This document shows positions 42,074 through 52,802 of a stretch of DNA of 64,000 bases, in pieces. Source of the stretch: Ypsolopha sequella (taxonomy: Eukaryota > Arthropoda > Insecta > Lepidoptera > Ypsolophidae); the NCBI GenBank assembly GCA_934047225.1, contig OW204012.1:11966001-12030000 (forward strand), in the 5' to 3' direction. The position numbers and the translations under genes are program-made. The notes under the pieces are model-generated. The model searched no databases and was not told the DNA's origin. It worked only from the letters and a program-made list of their open reading frames with translations. Numbering within the stretch: the first letter of the stretch is position 1; every line of letters begins with the position of its first letter.

Positions 42074-43550
42074 TAAGGTCAGGTGCACAACTAAAGGGGG
42101 TATACCGTGAAAATTGACACTTTTTGAAGTTATTTATCTGCTCTTTTAAAGAAGTTCCAAGTAAAATAGGTTAGTATACCAAATTTTGGGACCTTTGAAA
42201 CGCGATTGTAGGAATTTCACTCGATAGAAATAATTACTGAAATGAGGTCTAAATTTACACTTTTTTTGATATTCTGACAAATTGGGATACCATACAGACT
42301 TCAAAAATATTTATTTAGATGGGTTTCAATAATACCTAAATTACTGGTTACGGAAATTTTCGTAGCTAATTTAGTTAATTTTGTATTAATTTAAAACCGA
42401 CTTTTTGTCAATTTTCCCCGATTCCGTCTCTCTTGCACTGCGAGTTTTTTCGCCTGGAGTAACGGGGACCTTTGCACGAACGCTATATCACCTTAAGATC
42501 CCGTTGCAGGACGATGCCAACTCCGTTGCGAAGCGAGACGTATCGCGACAATAAAGCGCATATTTGGCTGGCTGATCTAAACAAGCGCCTCACGCTTTGC
42601 CCCACGCCGTTCGAACTGTGCTGAGCGAGTTTCGACCTTTGCGTTGGAAATAATAATTATTTCCGAATACTCCAGATGCGAAAAAAGCCTCAGTGCGAGA
42701 GGAACGGATTCGTGGAAAAGTAGCAAAAAGTAATATAAAATGTACTAAAGTTGCTATCGAAATTTCGTTTAACCTGGTCCTAGATACCGTTAAAACCCAT
42801 CTAATAAAATATAGTTGCAGTCTATATGTCATTCTAAACTGTCAAACCAGGAGAATTGGTGTCGAAAAGGACCTCATTTCAATAAATATTTCTATCGAGC
42901 CGAATTTCTCCAATCGCGTTTCTGTTTTAACAGATCCCTAGAAAAAGAATCCAAAAATAATATACAATTTTATCAAAATAATACATTATTTACTGAAGTA
43001 GATATGCAAGTCCTTAAAGTGTCGAATTTATTTCCGTAGCGCCTTAATTGTGCCTCGATTACTTGTTATTTTTTATTCTGTTTTAATTAATTAGAATATT
43101 GATGATACTTTCAAGTGGTGTATGTGCTTACTTTGCTTGTTAAATGTTCATAAGTCACTAAACGAAGCCTTGTTAAAGTACTCGATTTTAGGGCGAAATC
43201 CCATTATTTTAAATATTTTTCTGGTCTTTAACGCGATGTTTGTGAAAAAATCAGCGACATACACCACTTCATATTGGCAGTCTAAATGAAAACCTAAAAT
43301 TTATTTGATTGAATTGTTCCACTTTCGCGAGTTATTATGGTTTTTAGATATGTATGAAGTACGATTCGGAGCGGGTTCTTAAAATAACCATTTCACATTG
43401 TGTAACTTGGTCAAACGGCTTTATAAAAATAAAATAAAGATAGTAGACTATAGGGCTGATCTAAACATTTTAGAAAAAACGGAATAGCTTTAAGTTCGCT
43501 TGATAGAAAAAATTACGAAGTATAAAAGGCCTTCCTTAATTTACCTCTAA
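42074..43550. other. Diverged inverted repeats, no gene seen
   Basis: 42185-42265 (CGATTGTAGGAATTTCACTC, GATAGAAATAATTACTGAAA) is imperfectly mirrored at 42865-42935 (TTTCAATAAATATTTCTATC, GAGCCGAATTTCTCCAATCG). The middle (42430-42680) is GC-richer. It may be an old DNA transposon. The ORFs crossing it are short and lack motifs. Confidence 0.4.
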
Positions 43551-43687
43551 ATTTCATGTTTTTCGCATAGATTTAGAATGTACAAGATAAACAATGTAGT
43601 AGAGAAAATTATACCAAAAAATTACTAGGTATGACATTATTATTACATTTACTATGGAAGGAATTTAGTACTACTGGTAAATAGTTA

Positions 43688-43745
43688 AGGGGAGGGGGTG
43701 AGAGGGAAGGGGAAGGGGGAGGAGGAAGGGGAGGGGGGAAGGTGA
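43688..43745. repeat. G-rich purine tract
   Basis: About 55 nt almost free of pyrimidines with many GGG/GGGG runs (GGGGAGGGGGTGAGAGGGAA onward). Potential G-quadruplex or triplex-forming stretch. Confidence 0.85.
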
Positions 43746-43991
43746 GCCCCTGTGAAGGGGGTGTTGCGAAACTGCGTAGTTTTTGAGATATTAATTTTTC
43801 AAATTTTGAGGTTATGTTGGTCTAAATTAATAATTTACGCAGTTTAGAATATGAAAACTACTGTTTATGGATAAAATTGACTCTTGCTTTATTTAGCTCC
43901 GGCGCTCGGGGCGGACGCGACGCCTTCGACGCCTCCGGTTTTCGATATACACTCTGTTGTAGTATCCACAAGACTGCGTGGAGTCGGGGGT

Positions 43992-44130
43992 GCTCTGATT
44001 CGGTTTTGGTACTGATTCAACCTATACCCCGAGGAAGTGGGTTGCTCTGATTCGGTTTTGGTATAGATTCAACCTATATCCCGAGGAAGTGGGTCGCTCT
44101 GATTCGGTTTTGGTATAGAATCAAACTGCG
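43992..44130. repeat. 52-bp minisatellite, 2.7 units
   Basis: GCTCTGATTCGGTTTTGGTA starts units at 43992, 44044 and 44096; each continues with GATTCAACCTATAYCCCGAG and GAAGTGGGT. 44130-45190 shows no gene; a 17-A run lies near 45146. Confidence 0.9.
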
Positions 44131-45191
44131 AGTATAAACACTGACTGACTGAACGAAAATAAGATGGCCGACCCCTAACCAATGATAAGCAACCGCAGAG
44201 GGGTGCGTTTCGTTCCATGCACATTTTTGCTACACGAAACGTTAAAATATCAGCCTTAAAACTTGGCAACTTCTTTTGTTTTGTAAAACGGAACGTTCGT
44301 GTCACCAAAATTGCGTTTGGTGACAATTGTCAAACGTTTCGTTACGAAAAAATCTGAAAAAATGCATAGAATTTATGAAATTTTGAAAAATCATATCTCA
44401 AAAACTATTTCGATTCGCAAAACGCGAAATGTCGTCTTGTAACCATATCTTTCACTAAAAAAATCATGAACTCGAAAGCATGTACTAGTAGTATCGAATT
44501 AAAGCCTTTACTATTTTACTTAGTATTTTGGACAATCCTGCATATAACTACTAAATACAACAAAGAAAATCAATACGTTACTGTAAATATTTTTTTTTGG
44601 GCCGTTTAATACGAGAAATTGGGCAACATGTGGTTCAAAACATTCTAATGACAAAATCCTGTGAAATGTATAATTATTTGGGTTATTTCTCCTTGTCACA
44701 TCACAATTACTCACTGCACAAGATAAACCAATCACTATATTTTGTCAATTTAGTTATGTATTATTTAAATATTATTATAAAATCCGCAATTACACCCAAG
44801 CAAGCGAGTAGTTATGGGCACTTACTCGAAAAAACATTGACACAGTTCTTTGTGGTGCATCTCTTTCTCTCTTGCAAGGTGTTCATAAAGGTTAGGACAT
44901 CTCTTTTACACGCTATGTACGTCTTAATCCTAATATGGTTTTTCGAGTGTTAAAGGGCCTTGAAAATTGTACTAGAGCCGGGCCAGGGAAACGTGTCACA
45001 ACAAAAACGCGGTAAATTAAAAAAATCTCAAGCCACTGAGTACACTCTGAAAAAACAGCTTTGATATATTTTAGTATAATTGTGTAACAGCATATTATTA
45101 TACATATATTATGATCTTTCCTTATCTTATTACAATCAAATTATAAAAAAAAAAAAAAAAAAACAAGAAAAAATAAAATAAACTTCATCCA

Positions 45192-45542
45192 TCCATCAGC
45201 CTAGTTCGTCCACTGCTGGACATAAGCCTTTCCAGGACTTTGCCACTCCCGGCGGTCATCCTGGAAGAGTTGCCCATACTCACACACGCTGGGTAGGTGG
45301 GTTGGTGAGCGCGGTGCCGGAACCCTCGCACCAGTGACGCCACTGCCCGTCACCTGTCTGTTCCATATAAGACCCGGGTATTAGGGATAGATATACCGCC
45401 ATCCTATCCATCGATCCCAGGCATGGTGGGCCTCCTGGTTTTTTGCCTGTGAGCTGTCCTCTTGCTCTCCCCCGAATTACTTCGAGGGGTCTCCAAGTAA
45501 GATGGTGGTACCTCCACAGTCGAGCCCGGCATCAGCTCTACC
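45192..45542 (+). repeat. R1 repeat, long copy
   Basis: Full-length partner of 21023-21372. A partial echo of its 3' part (GTAAGATGGTGGTACCTCCA ... CATCAGGTCTACCAC) recurs at 45802-45847. Confidence 0.85.
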
Positions 45543-46106
45543 TTCTGTTACCTCCTCCTTGTCCTAAGTTTACCTGCTGTCCTCAGTTTATACGAAAATG
45601 ATACCAAAAATATGGCCTTGTGTGAAATCACGACGCGTTAGTATTTTCTTGTTTACGGAGCGGCAGGAGCGTACTCCAACACACATGCCCCGCCCCCCGC
45701 GAACAATGTAACTGCTGGGGGCAGGCCTTTATCTGCTCATTTTGACCTAAGCTACACCTGTACCAAGTTTCAGCTCCTCTTACTCTAAGATGATACTTAC
45801 GTAAGATGGTGGTACCTCCACAGTTAAGCCCGGCATCAGGTCTACCACTATATACTGCTTCCAAAATTTACCATAAAGGTTCCTTTTGTACTTACCTTTT
45901 AGGTACTACGGAAGCCTAAAAATGCTCAATTGTATTTATTTTCATATAAAACCCATACGGCCTTACATAGATGATATGCCTTATTTACTTGTGTAGTAAA
46001 TTCCAGCAAGTGCCAACAATCGTAACCATCAACTATCTCCCTTTGTACATTACAGAGATGCATGTTTGAGGAAAGCAATAAAAGTTAACTTGTCAATTCT
46101 TTTCAG

Positions 46107-47578
46107 TTTTCCTGTTGTCAACAATGGTAGGAACAAGCACCGGTTGGATAACACCTTTTCTGGGCCAGATGAGCAGACCAGATCCACCATTCCAAGCTAC
46201 AGAGGAACAGCTAACATGGGTGGCTTCCATCGCAGCTATAAGCAGAGTGGCGGGACTTATAGTGGGGGCGGTAGCGACTAACTTCCTTGGAACCAAGACC
46301 TCTGTGTTTGTCTGTGGTTTGTACTTCGCTGGCGGATGGCTTTTCCTCATATGCGCAAACAATATCAACATTATCTTACTATATCAGGCATTATGTGGTG
46401 TCGGCGTGGGATGTTTTTATGGCGCATTCGCCCTCTACTTGGGCGAAGTAGTAAACGCGAATATCCGAGGAACTATTATCAGTTTTGTGATAAATGGAAT
46501 GATGTTCGGGATGCTGATCGGCAACTTTATGGGTGCACACGTGGAACCCTGGATCTTTGGAGTCGTGAATTTAGTTCTAGCAATCATATTCCTTGTCACT
46601 TTTTTCTTTTTTCCTTCTACGCCGTATTATATAATCAACTGCAACAAAATAGAAGAGGCCGAGAAATCGCTAAGATTTTACAAGGGAGGCGACGTAACGG
46701 ACGAGTTTGTCAAACTTCAGGAGTTCATTAAAACCAGTCCGCGCGTCTCATTCCTGCAATCACTAAGAAATTTGGGCGATAAAGTCAATTTGAAGACTTT
46801 AATAATGATTAACATCGTTTACAGTATAGTCCAATTCAGCGGGACTTATACCGCCATAGAATACATGGAGGTAATAATAATGTCTAGCGAAATTGAGGTG
46901 ATCCGTCCCTCTACTTTGGTGACGATCATGAGCGCCGTGGCTATACCAGCTAGTTGGGTGGCCGTGTCAGTCGGTGACAAGTTTGGCAGAGTCACCATGC
47001 TCCTTGCCTCATGCGTGGCCTTTTGTTGTACCTTCATTGCGTGGGGTTTGAGCTTTCATTTACTAGAACTTGGGTACAGTCGGTCAGACGTCCAATGGCT
47101 AGTGATCGTGGTCGCTTTGCTTTACCGTGTTAATTTGAGTGTTGGCTTGAATCCCATAGTATCAGTTTTAATGAGTGAAGTGTTCGCGCCTAATGTTAAA
47201 AGTCTTGCTACCGGTCTCGTTGGTGTGATTTCTTCTCTTTGTATATTTATTTCAGTAAAGAACTTCCAATCCATGGTAGACACTATGACTTACAAATATC
47301 TATTTTATTTTTATGCTGGGCTCATTCTGGCTGTGGGGATATATTCGAAACTTTGTGTTCCTGAGACTAAGGGAAGGACTTTGCAAGAGATACAGGAGAT
47401 ATTCTTGAAAAAGTTCTCAACTAAGAACAAAAATGTGTCGGATCAAGTATATGTCAATACGATTTGTGAACAAACAAATAATGAGGGCAGTAAATGCACC
47501 AATATCTCAAATCAAGCATATGTCAATACTATTTGTGAACAAACAAGAAATGAAGACATTAGTTGCCCTAAATTGTGA
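46107..47578 (+). CDS. MFS sugar (Tret1-like) transporter, copy 1, last exon
   Basis: Begins after an acceptor (CAATTCTTTTCAG); the first ATG is at 46124 but the frame is open upstream in phase 1, and STMVGTSTGWITPF is the first membrane helix, so a short upstream exon, not found, should supply the start. It holds about twelve helices: TM2 (WVASIAAISRVAGLIVGAV), the LGTKTS loop where GRR-type residues usually sit, ALYLGEV in TM4, SIVQFSGTYTAIEYM at the TM7 position, GDKFGRV in the TM8-9 loop and the C-terminal PETKGRTLQEIQ signature. This is the insect facilitated trehalose/sugar transporter group (Tret1-like), plasma membrane. Substrate cannot be read from sequence. The tail after PETKG has an internal ~25-residue repeat (VNTICEQT). 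Ends TGA 47576-47578. Confidence 0.85.
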
Positions 47579-47846
47579 ATGAAATTTTTTATAATTTAAG
47601 AAACATGTCATCGTGACATATTTCTGTCGCCACCGGATGGTTAAATCAGCCTCCAATCAAAGATTTAAAAAGTTTAGATGAGCCCTGGCACCTAAAATCT
47701 ATTGCATTGTTTTTGAATGTGTGCGTTAACATTATTGCCGACGCACGCACAATATGAGTGCGCAATCTGTCTACCTACGGTCAGCAAACTGATTACTAAA
47801 GTCGTAAAAATTCAAAACTTTAAGTGCACTTAATCACTGTGTTCAG
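47579..47846 (+). promoter_or_regulatory. Inter-copy region, putative promoter of chimeric copy 2
   Basis: The same 268 bp precedes copies 3 (49194-49460), 4 (50808-51076) and the lone segment (52424-52690). It contains CATGTCATCGTGACAT (palindrome), GCCGACGCACGCACAATA and, just before the ATG, CACTGTGTTCAG, which could be an acceptor for an untranslated exon. No clear TATA box or AATAAA. Whether it drives transcription is unknown. Confidence 0.3.
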
Positions 47847-49193
47847 ATGAGCACTGATTATTCCAAACGTGTGAGCATCACCCATTTAAAGGAAGTTATC
47901 CTTGGAACCAAGACCTCTGTGTTTGTCTGTGGTTTGTACTTCGCTGGCGGATGGCTTTTCCTCATATGCGCAAACAATATCAACATTATCTTACTATATC
48001 AGGCATTATGTGGCGTCGGCGTGGGATGTTTTTATGGAGCATTCGCCCTCTACTTGGGCGAAGTAGTAAACGCGAATATCCGAGGAACTATTATCAGTTT
48101 TGTGATAAATGGAATGATGTTCGGGATGCTGATCGGCAACTTTATGGGTGCACACGTGGAGCCCTGGATTTTTGGAGTCGTGAATTTAGTTCTAGCAATC
48201 ATATTCCTTGTCACTTTTTTCTTTTTTCCTTCTACGCCGTATTATATAATCAACTGTAACAAACTAGAAGAGGCCGAGAAATCGCTAAGATTTTACAAGG
48301 GAGGCGACGTAACGGACGAGTTTGTCAAACTTCAGGAGTTCATTAAAACCAGTCCGCGCGTCTCATTCCTGCAATCACTAAGAAATTTGGGCGATAAAGT
48401 CAATTTGAAGACTTTAATAATGATTAACATCGTTTACAGTATAGTCCAATTCAGCGGGACTTATACCGCCATAGAATACATGGAGGTAATAATAATGTCT
48501 AGCGAAATTGAAGTGATCCGTCCCTCTACTTTGGTGACGATCATGAGCGCCGTGGCTATACCAGCTAGTTGGGTGGCCGTGTCAGTCGGTGACAAGTTTG
48601 GCAGAGTCACCATGCTCCTTGCCTCATGCGTGGCCTTTTGTTGTACCTTCATTGCGTGGGGTTTGAGCTTTCATTTACTAGAACTTGGGTACAGTCGGTC
48701 AGACGTCCAATGGCTAGTGATCGTGGTCGCTTTGCTTTACCGTGTTAATTTGAGTGTTGGCTTGAATCCCATAGTATCAGTTTTAATGAGTGAAGTGTTC
48801 GCGCCTAATGTTAAAAGTCTTGCTACCGGTCTCGTTGGTGTGATTTCTTCTCTTTGTATATTTATTTCAGTAAAGAACTTCCAATCCATGGTAGACACTA
48901 TGACTTACAAATATCTATTTTATTTTTATGCTGGGCTCATTCTAGCTGTGGGGATATATTCGAAACTTTGTGTTCCTGAGACTAAGGGAAGGACTTTGCA
49001 AGAGATACAGGAGATATTCTTGAAAAAGTTCTCAACTAAGAACAAAAATGTGTCGGATCAAGTATATGTCAATACGATTTGTGAACAAACAAATAATGAG
49101 GGCAGTAAATGCACCAATATCTCAAATCAAGCATATGTCAATACTATTTGTGAACAAACGAGAAATGAAGACATTCGCTGCCCTAAATTGTGA
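47847..49193 (+). CDS. Chimeric truncated MFS transporter, copy 2
   Basis: 448 codons: a new N-terminus MSTDYSKRVSITHLKEVI replaces the first ~58 residues of copy 1, joining in frame at LGTKTS. TM1 and TM2 are therefore absent and about ten helices remain, with all downstream motifs (ALYLGEV, GDKFGRV, PETKGRTLQEIQ). MFS fold symmetry needs twelve helices, so transport activity is doubtful; it might be a pseudogene with an open frame, or a new product. An in-frame TAA upstream means the ATG at 47847 is the only sensible start. Differences from copy 1 include KIEEAE to KLEEAE and ISCPKL to IRCPKL at the end. Confidence 0.6.
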   Translation: MSTDYSKRVSITHLKEVILGTKTSVFVCGLYFAGGWLFLICANNINIILLYQALCGVGVGCFYGAFALYLGEVVNANIRGTIISFVINGMMFGMLIGNFMGAHVEPWIFGVVNLVLAIIFLVTFFFFPSTPYYIINCNKLEEAEKSLRFYKGGDVTDEFVKLQEFIKTSPRVSFLQSLRNLGDKVNLKTLIMINIVYSIVQFSGTYTAIEYMEVIIMSSEIEVIRPSTLVTIMSAVAIPASWVAVSVGDKFGRVTMLLASCVAFCCTFIAWGLSFHLLELGYSRSDVQWLVIVVALLYRVNLSVGLNPIVSVLMSEVFAPNVKSLATGLVGVISSLCIFISVKNFQSMVDTMTYKYLFYFYAGLILAVGIYSKLCVPETKGRTLQEIQEIFLKKFSTKNKNVSDQVYVNTICEQTNNEGSKCTNISNQAYVNTICEQTRNEDIRCPKL

Positions 49194-49460
49194 ATGAAAT
49201 TTTTTATAATTTAAAAACATGTCATCGTGACATATTTCTGTCGCCACCGGATGGTTAAATCAGCCTCCAATCAAAGATTTAAAAAGTTTAGATGAGCCCT
49301 GGCACCTAAAATCTATTGCATTGTTTTTGAATGTGTGCGTTAACATTATTGCCGACGCACGCACAATATGAGTGCGCAATCTGTCTACCTACGGTCAGCA
49401 AACTGATTACTAAAGTCGTAAAAATTCAAAACTTTAAGTGCACTTAATCACTGTGTTCAG

Positions 49461-50807
49461 ATGAGCACTGATTATTCCAAACGTGTGAGCATCACCCATT
49501 TAAAGGAAGTTATCCTTGGAACCAAGACCTCTGTGTTTGTCTGTGGTTTGTACTTCGCTGGCGGATGGCTTTTCCTCATATGCGCAAACAATATCAACAT
49601 TATCTTACTATATCAGGCATTATGTGGCGTCGGCGTGGGATGTTTTTATGGAGCATTCGCCCTCTACTTGGGCGAAGTAGTAAACGCGAATATCCGAGGA
49701 ACTATTATCAGTTTTGTGATAAATGGAATGATGTTCGGGATGCTGATCGGCAACTTTATGGGTGCACACGTGGAGCCCTGGATTTTTGGAGTCGTGAATT
49801 TAGTTCTAGCAATCATATTCCTTGTCACTTTTTTCTTTTTTCCTTCTACGCCGTATTATATAATCAACTGTAACAAACTAGAAGAGGCCGAGAAATCGCT
49901 AAGATTTTACAAGGGAGGCGACGTAACGGACGAGTTTGTCAAACTTCAGGAGTTCATTAAAACCAGTCCGCGCGTCTCATTCCTGCAATCACTAAGAAAT
50001 TTGGGCGATAAAGTCAATTTGAAGACTTTAATAATGATTAACATCGTTTACAGTATAGTCCAATTCAGCGGGACTTATACCGCCATAGAATACATGGAGG
50101 TAATAATAATGTCTAGCGAAATTGAAGTGATCCGTCCCTCTACTTTGGTGACGATCATGAGCGCCGTGGCTATACCAGCTAGTTGGGTGGCCGTGTCAGT
50201 CGGTGACAAGTTTGGCAGAGTCACCATGCTCCTTGCCTCATGCGTGGCCTTTTGTTGTACCTTCATTGCGTGGGGTTTGAGCTTTCATTTACTAGAACTT
50301 GGGTACAGTCGGTCAGACGTCCAATGGCTAGTGATCGTGGTCGCTTTGCTTTACCGTGTTAATTTGAGTGTTGGCTTGAATCCCATAGTATCAGTTTTAA
50401 TGAGTGAAGTGTTCGCGCCTAATGTTAAAAGTCTTGCTACCGGTCTCGTTGGTGTGATTTCTTCTCTTTGTATATTTATTTCAGTAAAGAACTTCCAATC
50501 CATGGTAGACACTATGACTTACAAATATCTATTTTATTTTTATGCTGGGCTCATTCTAGCTGTGGGGATATATTCGAAACTTTGTGTTCCTGAGACTAAG
50601 GGAAAGACTTTGCAAGAGATACAGGAGATATTCTTGAAAAAGTTCTCAACTAAGAACAAAAATGTGTCGGATCAAGTATATGTCAATACGATTTGTGAAC
50701 AAACAAATAATGAGGGCAGTAAATGCACCAATATCTCAAATCAAGCATATGTCAATACTATTTGTGAACAAACGAGAAATGAAGACATTCGCTGCCCTAA
50801 ATTGTGA
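49461..50807 (+). CDS. Chimeric truncated MFS transporter, copy 3
   Basis: Same structure as copy 2, starting 1614 bp after it. Its only evident protein difference is PETKGKTLQEI in place of PETKGRTLQEI; the Arg/Lys lies in the sugar-transporter signature and the change is conservative. The 3' flank reads ATTTGTTTATAATTTAAGAAAC, closer to copy 1 than to copies 2 and 4 at the AAGAAAC position. Confidence 0.6.
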   Translation: MSTDYSKRVSITHLKEVILGTKTSVFVCGLYFAGGWLFLICANNINIILLYQALCGVGVGCFYGAFALYLGEVVNANIRGTIISFVINGMMFGMLIGNFMGAHVEPWIFGVVNLVLAIIFLVTFFFFPSTPYYIINCNKLEEAEKSLRFYKGGDVTDEFVKLQEFIKTSPRVSFLQSLRNLGDKVNLKTLIMINIVYSIVQFSGTYTAIEYMEVIIMSSEIEVIRPSTLVTIMSAVAIPASWVAVSVGDKFGRVTMLLASCVAFCCTFIAWGLSFHLLELGYSRSDVQWLVIVVALLYRVNLSVGLNPIVSVLMSEVFAPNVKSLATGLVGVISSLCIFISVKNFQSMVDTMTYKYLFYFYAGLILAVGIYSKLCVPETKGKTLQEIQEIFLKKFSTKNKNVSDQVYVNTICEQTNNEGSKCTNISNQAYVNTICEQTRNEDIRCPKL

Positions 50808-51076
50808 ATGAAATTTGTTTATAATTTAAGAAACATGTCATCGTGACATATTTCTGTCGCCACCGGATGGTTAAATCAGCCTCCAATCAAAGATTTAAAA
50901 AGTTTAGATGAGCCCTGGCACCTAAAATCTATTGCATTGTTTTTGAATGTGTGCGTTAACATTATTGCCGACGCACGCACAATATGAGTGCGCAATCTGT
51001 CTACCTACGGTCAGCAAACTGATTACTAAAGTCGTAAAAATTCAAAACTTTAAGTGCAATTAATCACTGTGTTCAG

Positions 51077-52423
51077 ATGAGCACTGATTATTCCAAACGT
51101 GTGAGCATCACCCATTTAAAGGAAGTTATCCTTGGAACCAAGACCTCTGTGTTTGTCTGTGGTTTGTACTTCGCTGGCGGATGGCTTTTCCTCATATGCG
51201 CAAACAATATCAACATTATCTTACTATATCAGGCATTATGTGGCGTCGGCGTGGGATGTTTTTATGGAGCATTCGCCCTCTACTTGGGCGAAGTAGTAAA
51301 CGCGAATATCCGAGGAACTATTATCAGTTTTGTGATAAATGGAATGATGTTCGGGATGCTGATCGGCAACTTTATGGGTGCACACGTGGAGCCCTGGATT
51401 TTTGGAGTCGTGAATTTAGTTCTAGCAATCATATTCCTTGTCACTTTTTTCTTTTTTCCTTCTACGCCGTATTATATAATCAACTGTAACAAACTAGAAG
51501 AGGCCGAGAAATCGCTAAGATTTTACAAGGGAGGCGACGTAACGGACGAGTTTGTCAAACTTCAGGAGTTCATTAAAACCAGTCCGCGCGTCTCATTCCT
51601 GCAATCACTAAGAAATTTGGGCGATAAAGTCAATTTGAAGACTTTAATAATGATTAACATCGTTTACAGTATAGTCCAATTCAGCGGGACTTATACCGCC
51701 ATAGAATACATGGAGGTAATAATAATGTCTAGCGAAATTGAAGTGATCCGTCCCTCTACTTTGGTGACGATCATGAGCGCCGTGGCTATACCAGCTAGTT
51801 GGGTGGCCGTGTCAGTCGGTGACAAGTTTGGCAGAGTCACCATGCTCCTTGCCTCATGCGTGGCCTTTTGTTGTACCTTCATTGCGTGGGGTTTGAGCTT
51901 TCATTTACTAGAACTTGGGTACAGTCGGTCAGACGTCCAATGGCTAGTGATCGTGGTCGCTTTGCTTTACCGTGTTAATTTGAGTGTTGGCTTGAATCCC
52001 ATAGTATCAGTTTTAATGAGTGAAGTGTTCGCGCCTAATGTTAAAAGTCTTGCTACCGGTCTCGTTGGTGTGATTTCTTCTCTTTGTATATTTATTTCAG
52101 TAAAGAACTTCCAATCCATGGTAGACACTATGACTTACAAATATCTATTTTATTTTTATGCTGGGCTCATTCTAGCTGTGGGGATATATTCGAAACTTTG
52201 TGTTCCTGAGACTAAGGGAAGGACTTTGCAAGAGATACAGGAGATATTCTTGAAAAAGTTCTCAACTAAGAACAAAAATGTGTCGGATCAAGTATATGTC
52301 AATACGATTTGTGAACAAACAAATAATGAGGGCAGTAAATGCACCAATATCTCAAATCAAGCATATGTCAATACTATTTGTGAACAAACGAGAAATGAAG
52401 ACATTCGCTGCCCTAAATTGTGA
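51077..52423 (+). CDS. Chimeric truncated MFS transporter, copy 4
   Basis: Predicted protein identical to copy 2 as far as I can read. It starts 1616 bp after copy 3. Its upstream flank has GTGCAATTAATC where the others have GTGCACTTAATC. Its 3' flank shares the one-base-shorter TTTAAAAACATG with copy 2. The same loss of TM1-TM2 applies. Confidence 0.6.
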   Translation: MSTDYSKRVSITHLKEVILGTKTSVFVCGLYFAGGWLFLICANNINIILLYQALCGVGVGCFYGAFALYLGEVVNANIRGTIISFVINGMMFGMLIGNFMGAHVEPWIFGVVNLVLAIIFLVTFFFFPSTPYYIINCNKLEEAEKSLRFYKGGDVTDEFVKLQEFIKTSPRVSFLQSLRNLGDKVNLKTLIMINIVYSIVQFSGTYTAIEYMEVIIMSSEIEVIRPSTLVTIMSAVAIPASWVAVSVGDKFGRVTMLLASCVAFCCTFIAWGLSFHLLELGYSRSDVQWLVIVVALLYRVNLSVGLNPIVSVLMSEVFAPNVKSLATGLVGVISSLCIFISVKNFQSMVDTMTYKYLFYFYAGLILAVGIYSKLCVPETKGRTLQEIQEIFLKKFSTKNKNVSDQVYVNTICEQTNNEGSKCTNISNQAYVNTICEQTRNEDIRCPKL

Positions 52424-52690
52424 ATGAAATTTTTTATAATTTAAAAACATGTCATCGTGACATATTTCTGTCGCCACCGGATGGTTAAATCAGCCTCCAA
52501 TCAAAGATTTAAAAAGTTTAGATGAGCCCTGGCACCTAAAATCTATTGCATTGTTTTTGAATGTGTGCGTTAACATTATTGCCGACGCACGCACAATATG
52601 AGTGCGCAATCTGTCTACCTACGGTCAGCAAACTGATTACTAAAGTCGTAAAAATTCAAAACTTTAAGTGCACTTAATCACTGTGTTCAG

Positions 52691-52735
52691 ATGAGCACTG
52701 ATTATTCCAAACGTGTGAGCATCACCCATTTAAAG
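52691..52735 (+). other. Orphan copy of the chimeric N-terminal segment (possible native exon 1)
   Basis: ATG AGC ACT to CATTTAAAG, 15 codons identical to the start of copies 2-4, but followed by GTGGAAACATTTTGG rather than GAAGTTATC. Either it is the first exon of a downstream paralogue with donor AAG|GTGGAA, or it extends to a better donor ACA|GTAAGG at about 52768 (open to there), or it is non-coding. No matching second exon is seen in the remaining 11 kb. Confidence 0.35.
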
Positions 52736-52802
52736 GTGGAAACATTTTGGTGCTATCGTAGTACAGTAAGGGCTTATCTTTACTTTTGAAATCTTTTCCT
52801 CC

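Larger units (their letters stand above)
46286..52735 (+). repeat. Fourfold tandem duplication, ~1615-bp unit
   Basis: Units begin at 46286, 47901, 49515 and 51131 (all at CTTGGAACCAAGACC) and differ by under about 1%. Each has the transporter CDS from LGTKTS to the stop, 268 bp of downstream sequence and the 45-bp segment from ATGAGCACTGATTATTCC to CATTTAAAG. Units 1-3 are followed by GAAGTTATC and then the next unit; unit 4 ends at CATTTAAAG and continues into unrelated GTGGAAACATTTTGG. Confidence 0.95.

Noticed and set aside
42590..43039. Overlapping short ORFs around 42.6-43.0 kb
   Set aside because: They lie in a diverged inverted repeat and lack conserved motifs or splice signals.
46336..46731. 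Alternate-frame ORF (MAFPHMRKQYQ...) repeated in every transporter copy
   Set aside because: Shadow of the transporter frame; its repetition follows from the tandem duplication.
46286..52735. Treating the four repeats as a CRISPR-like or satellite array
   Set aside because: The unit is 1.6 kb with a single long CDS and its flank; it is a gene duplication.
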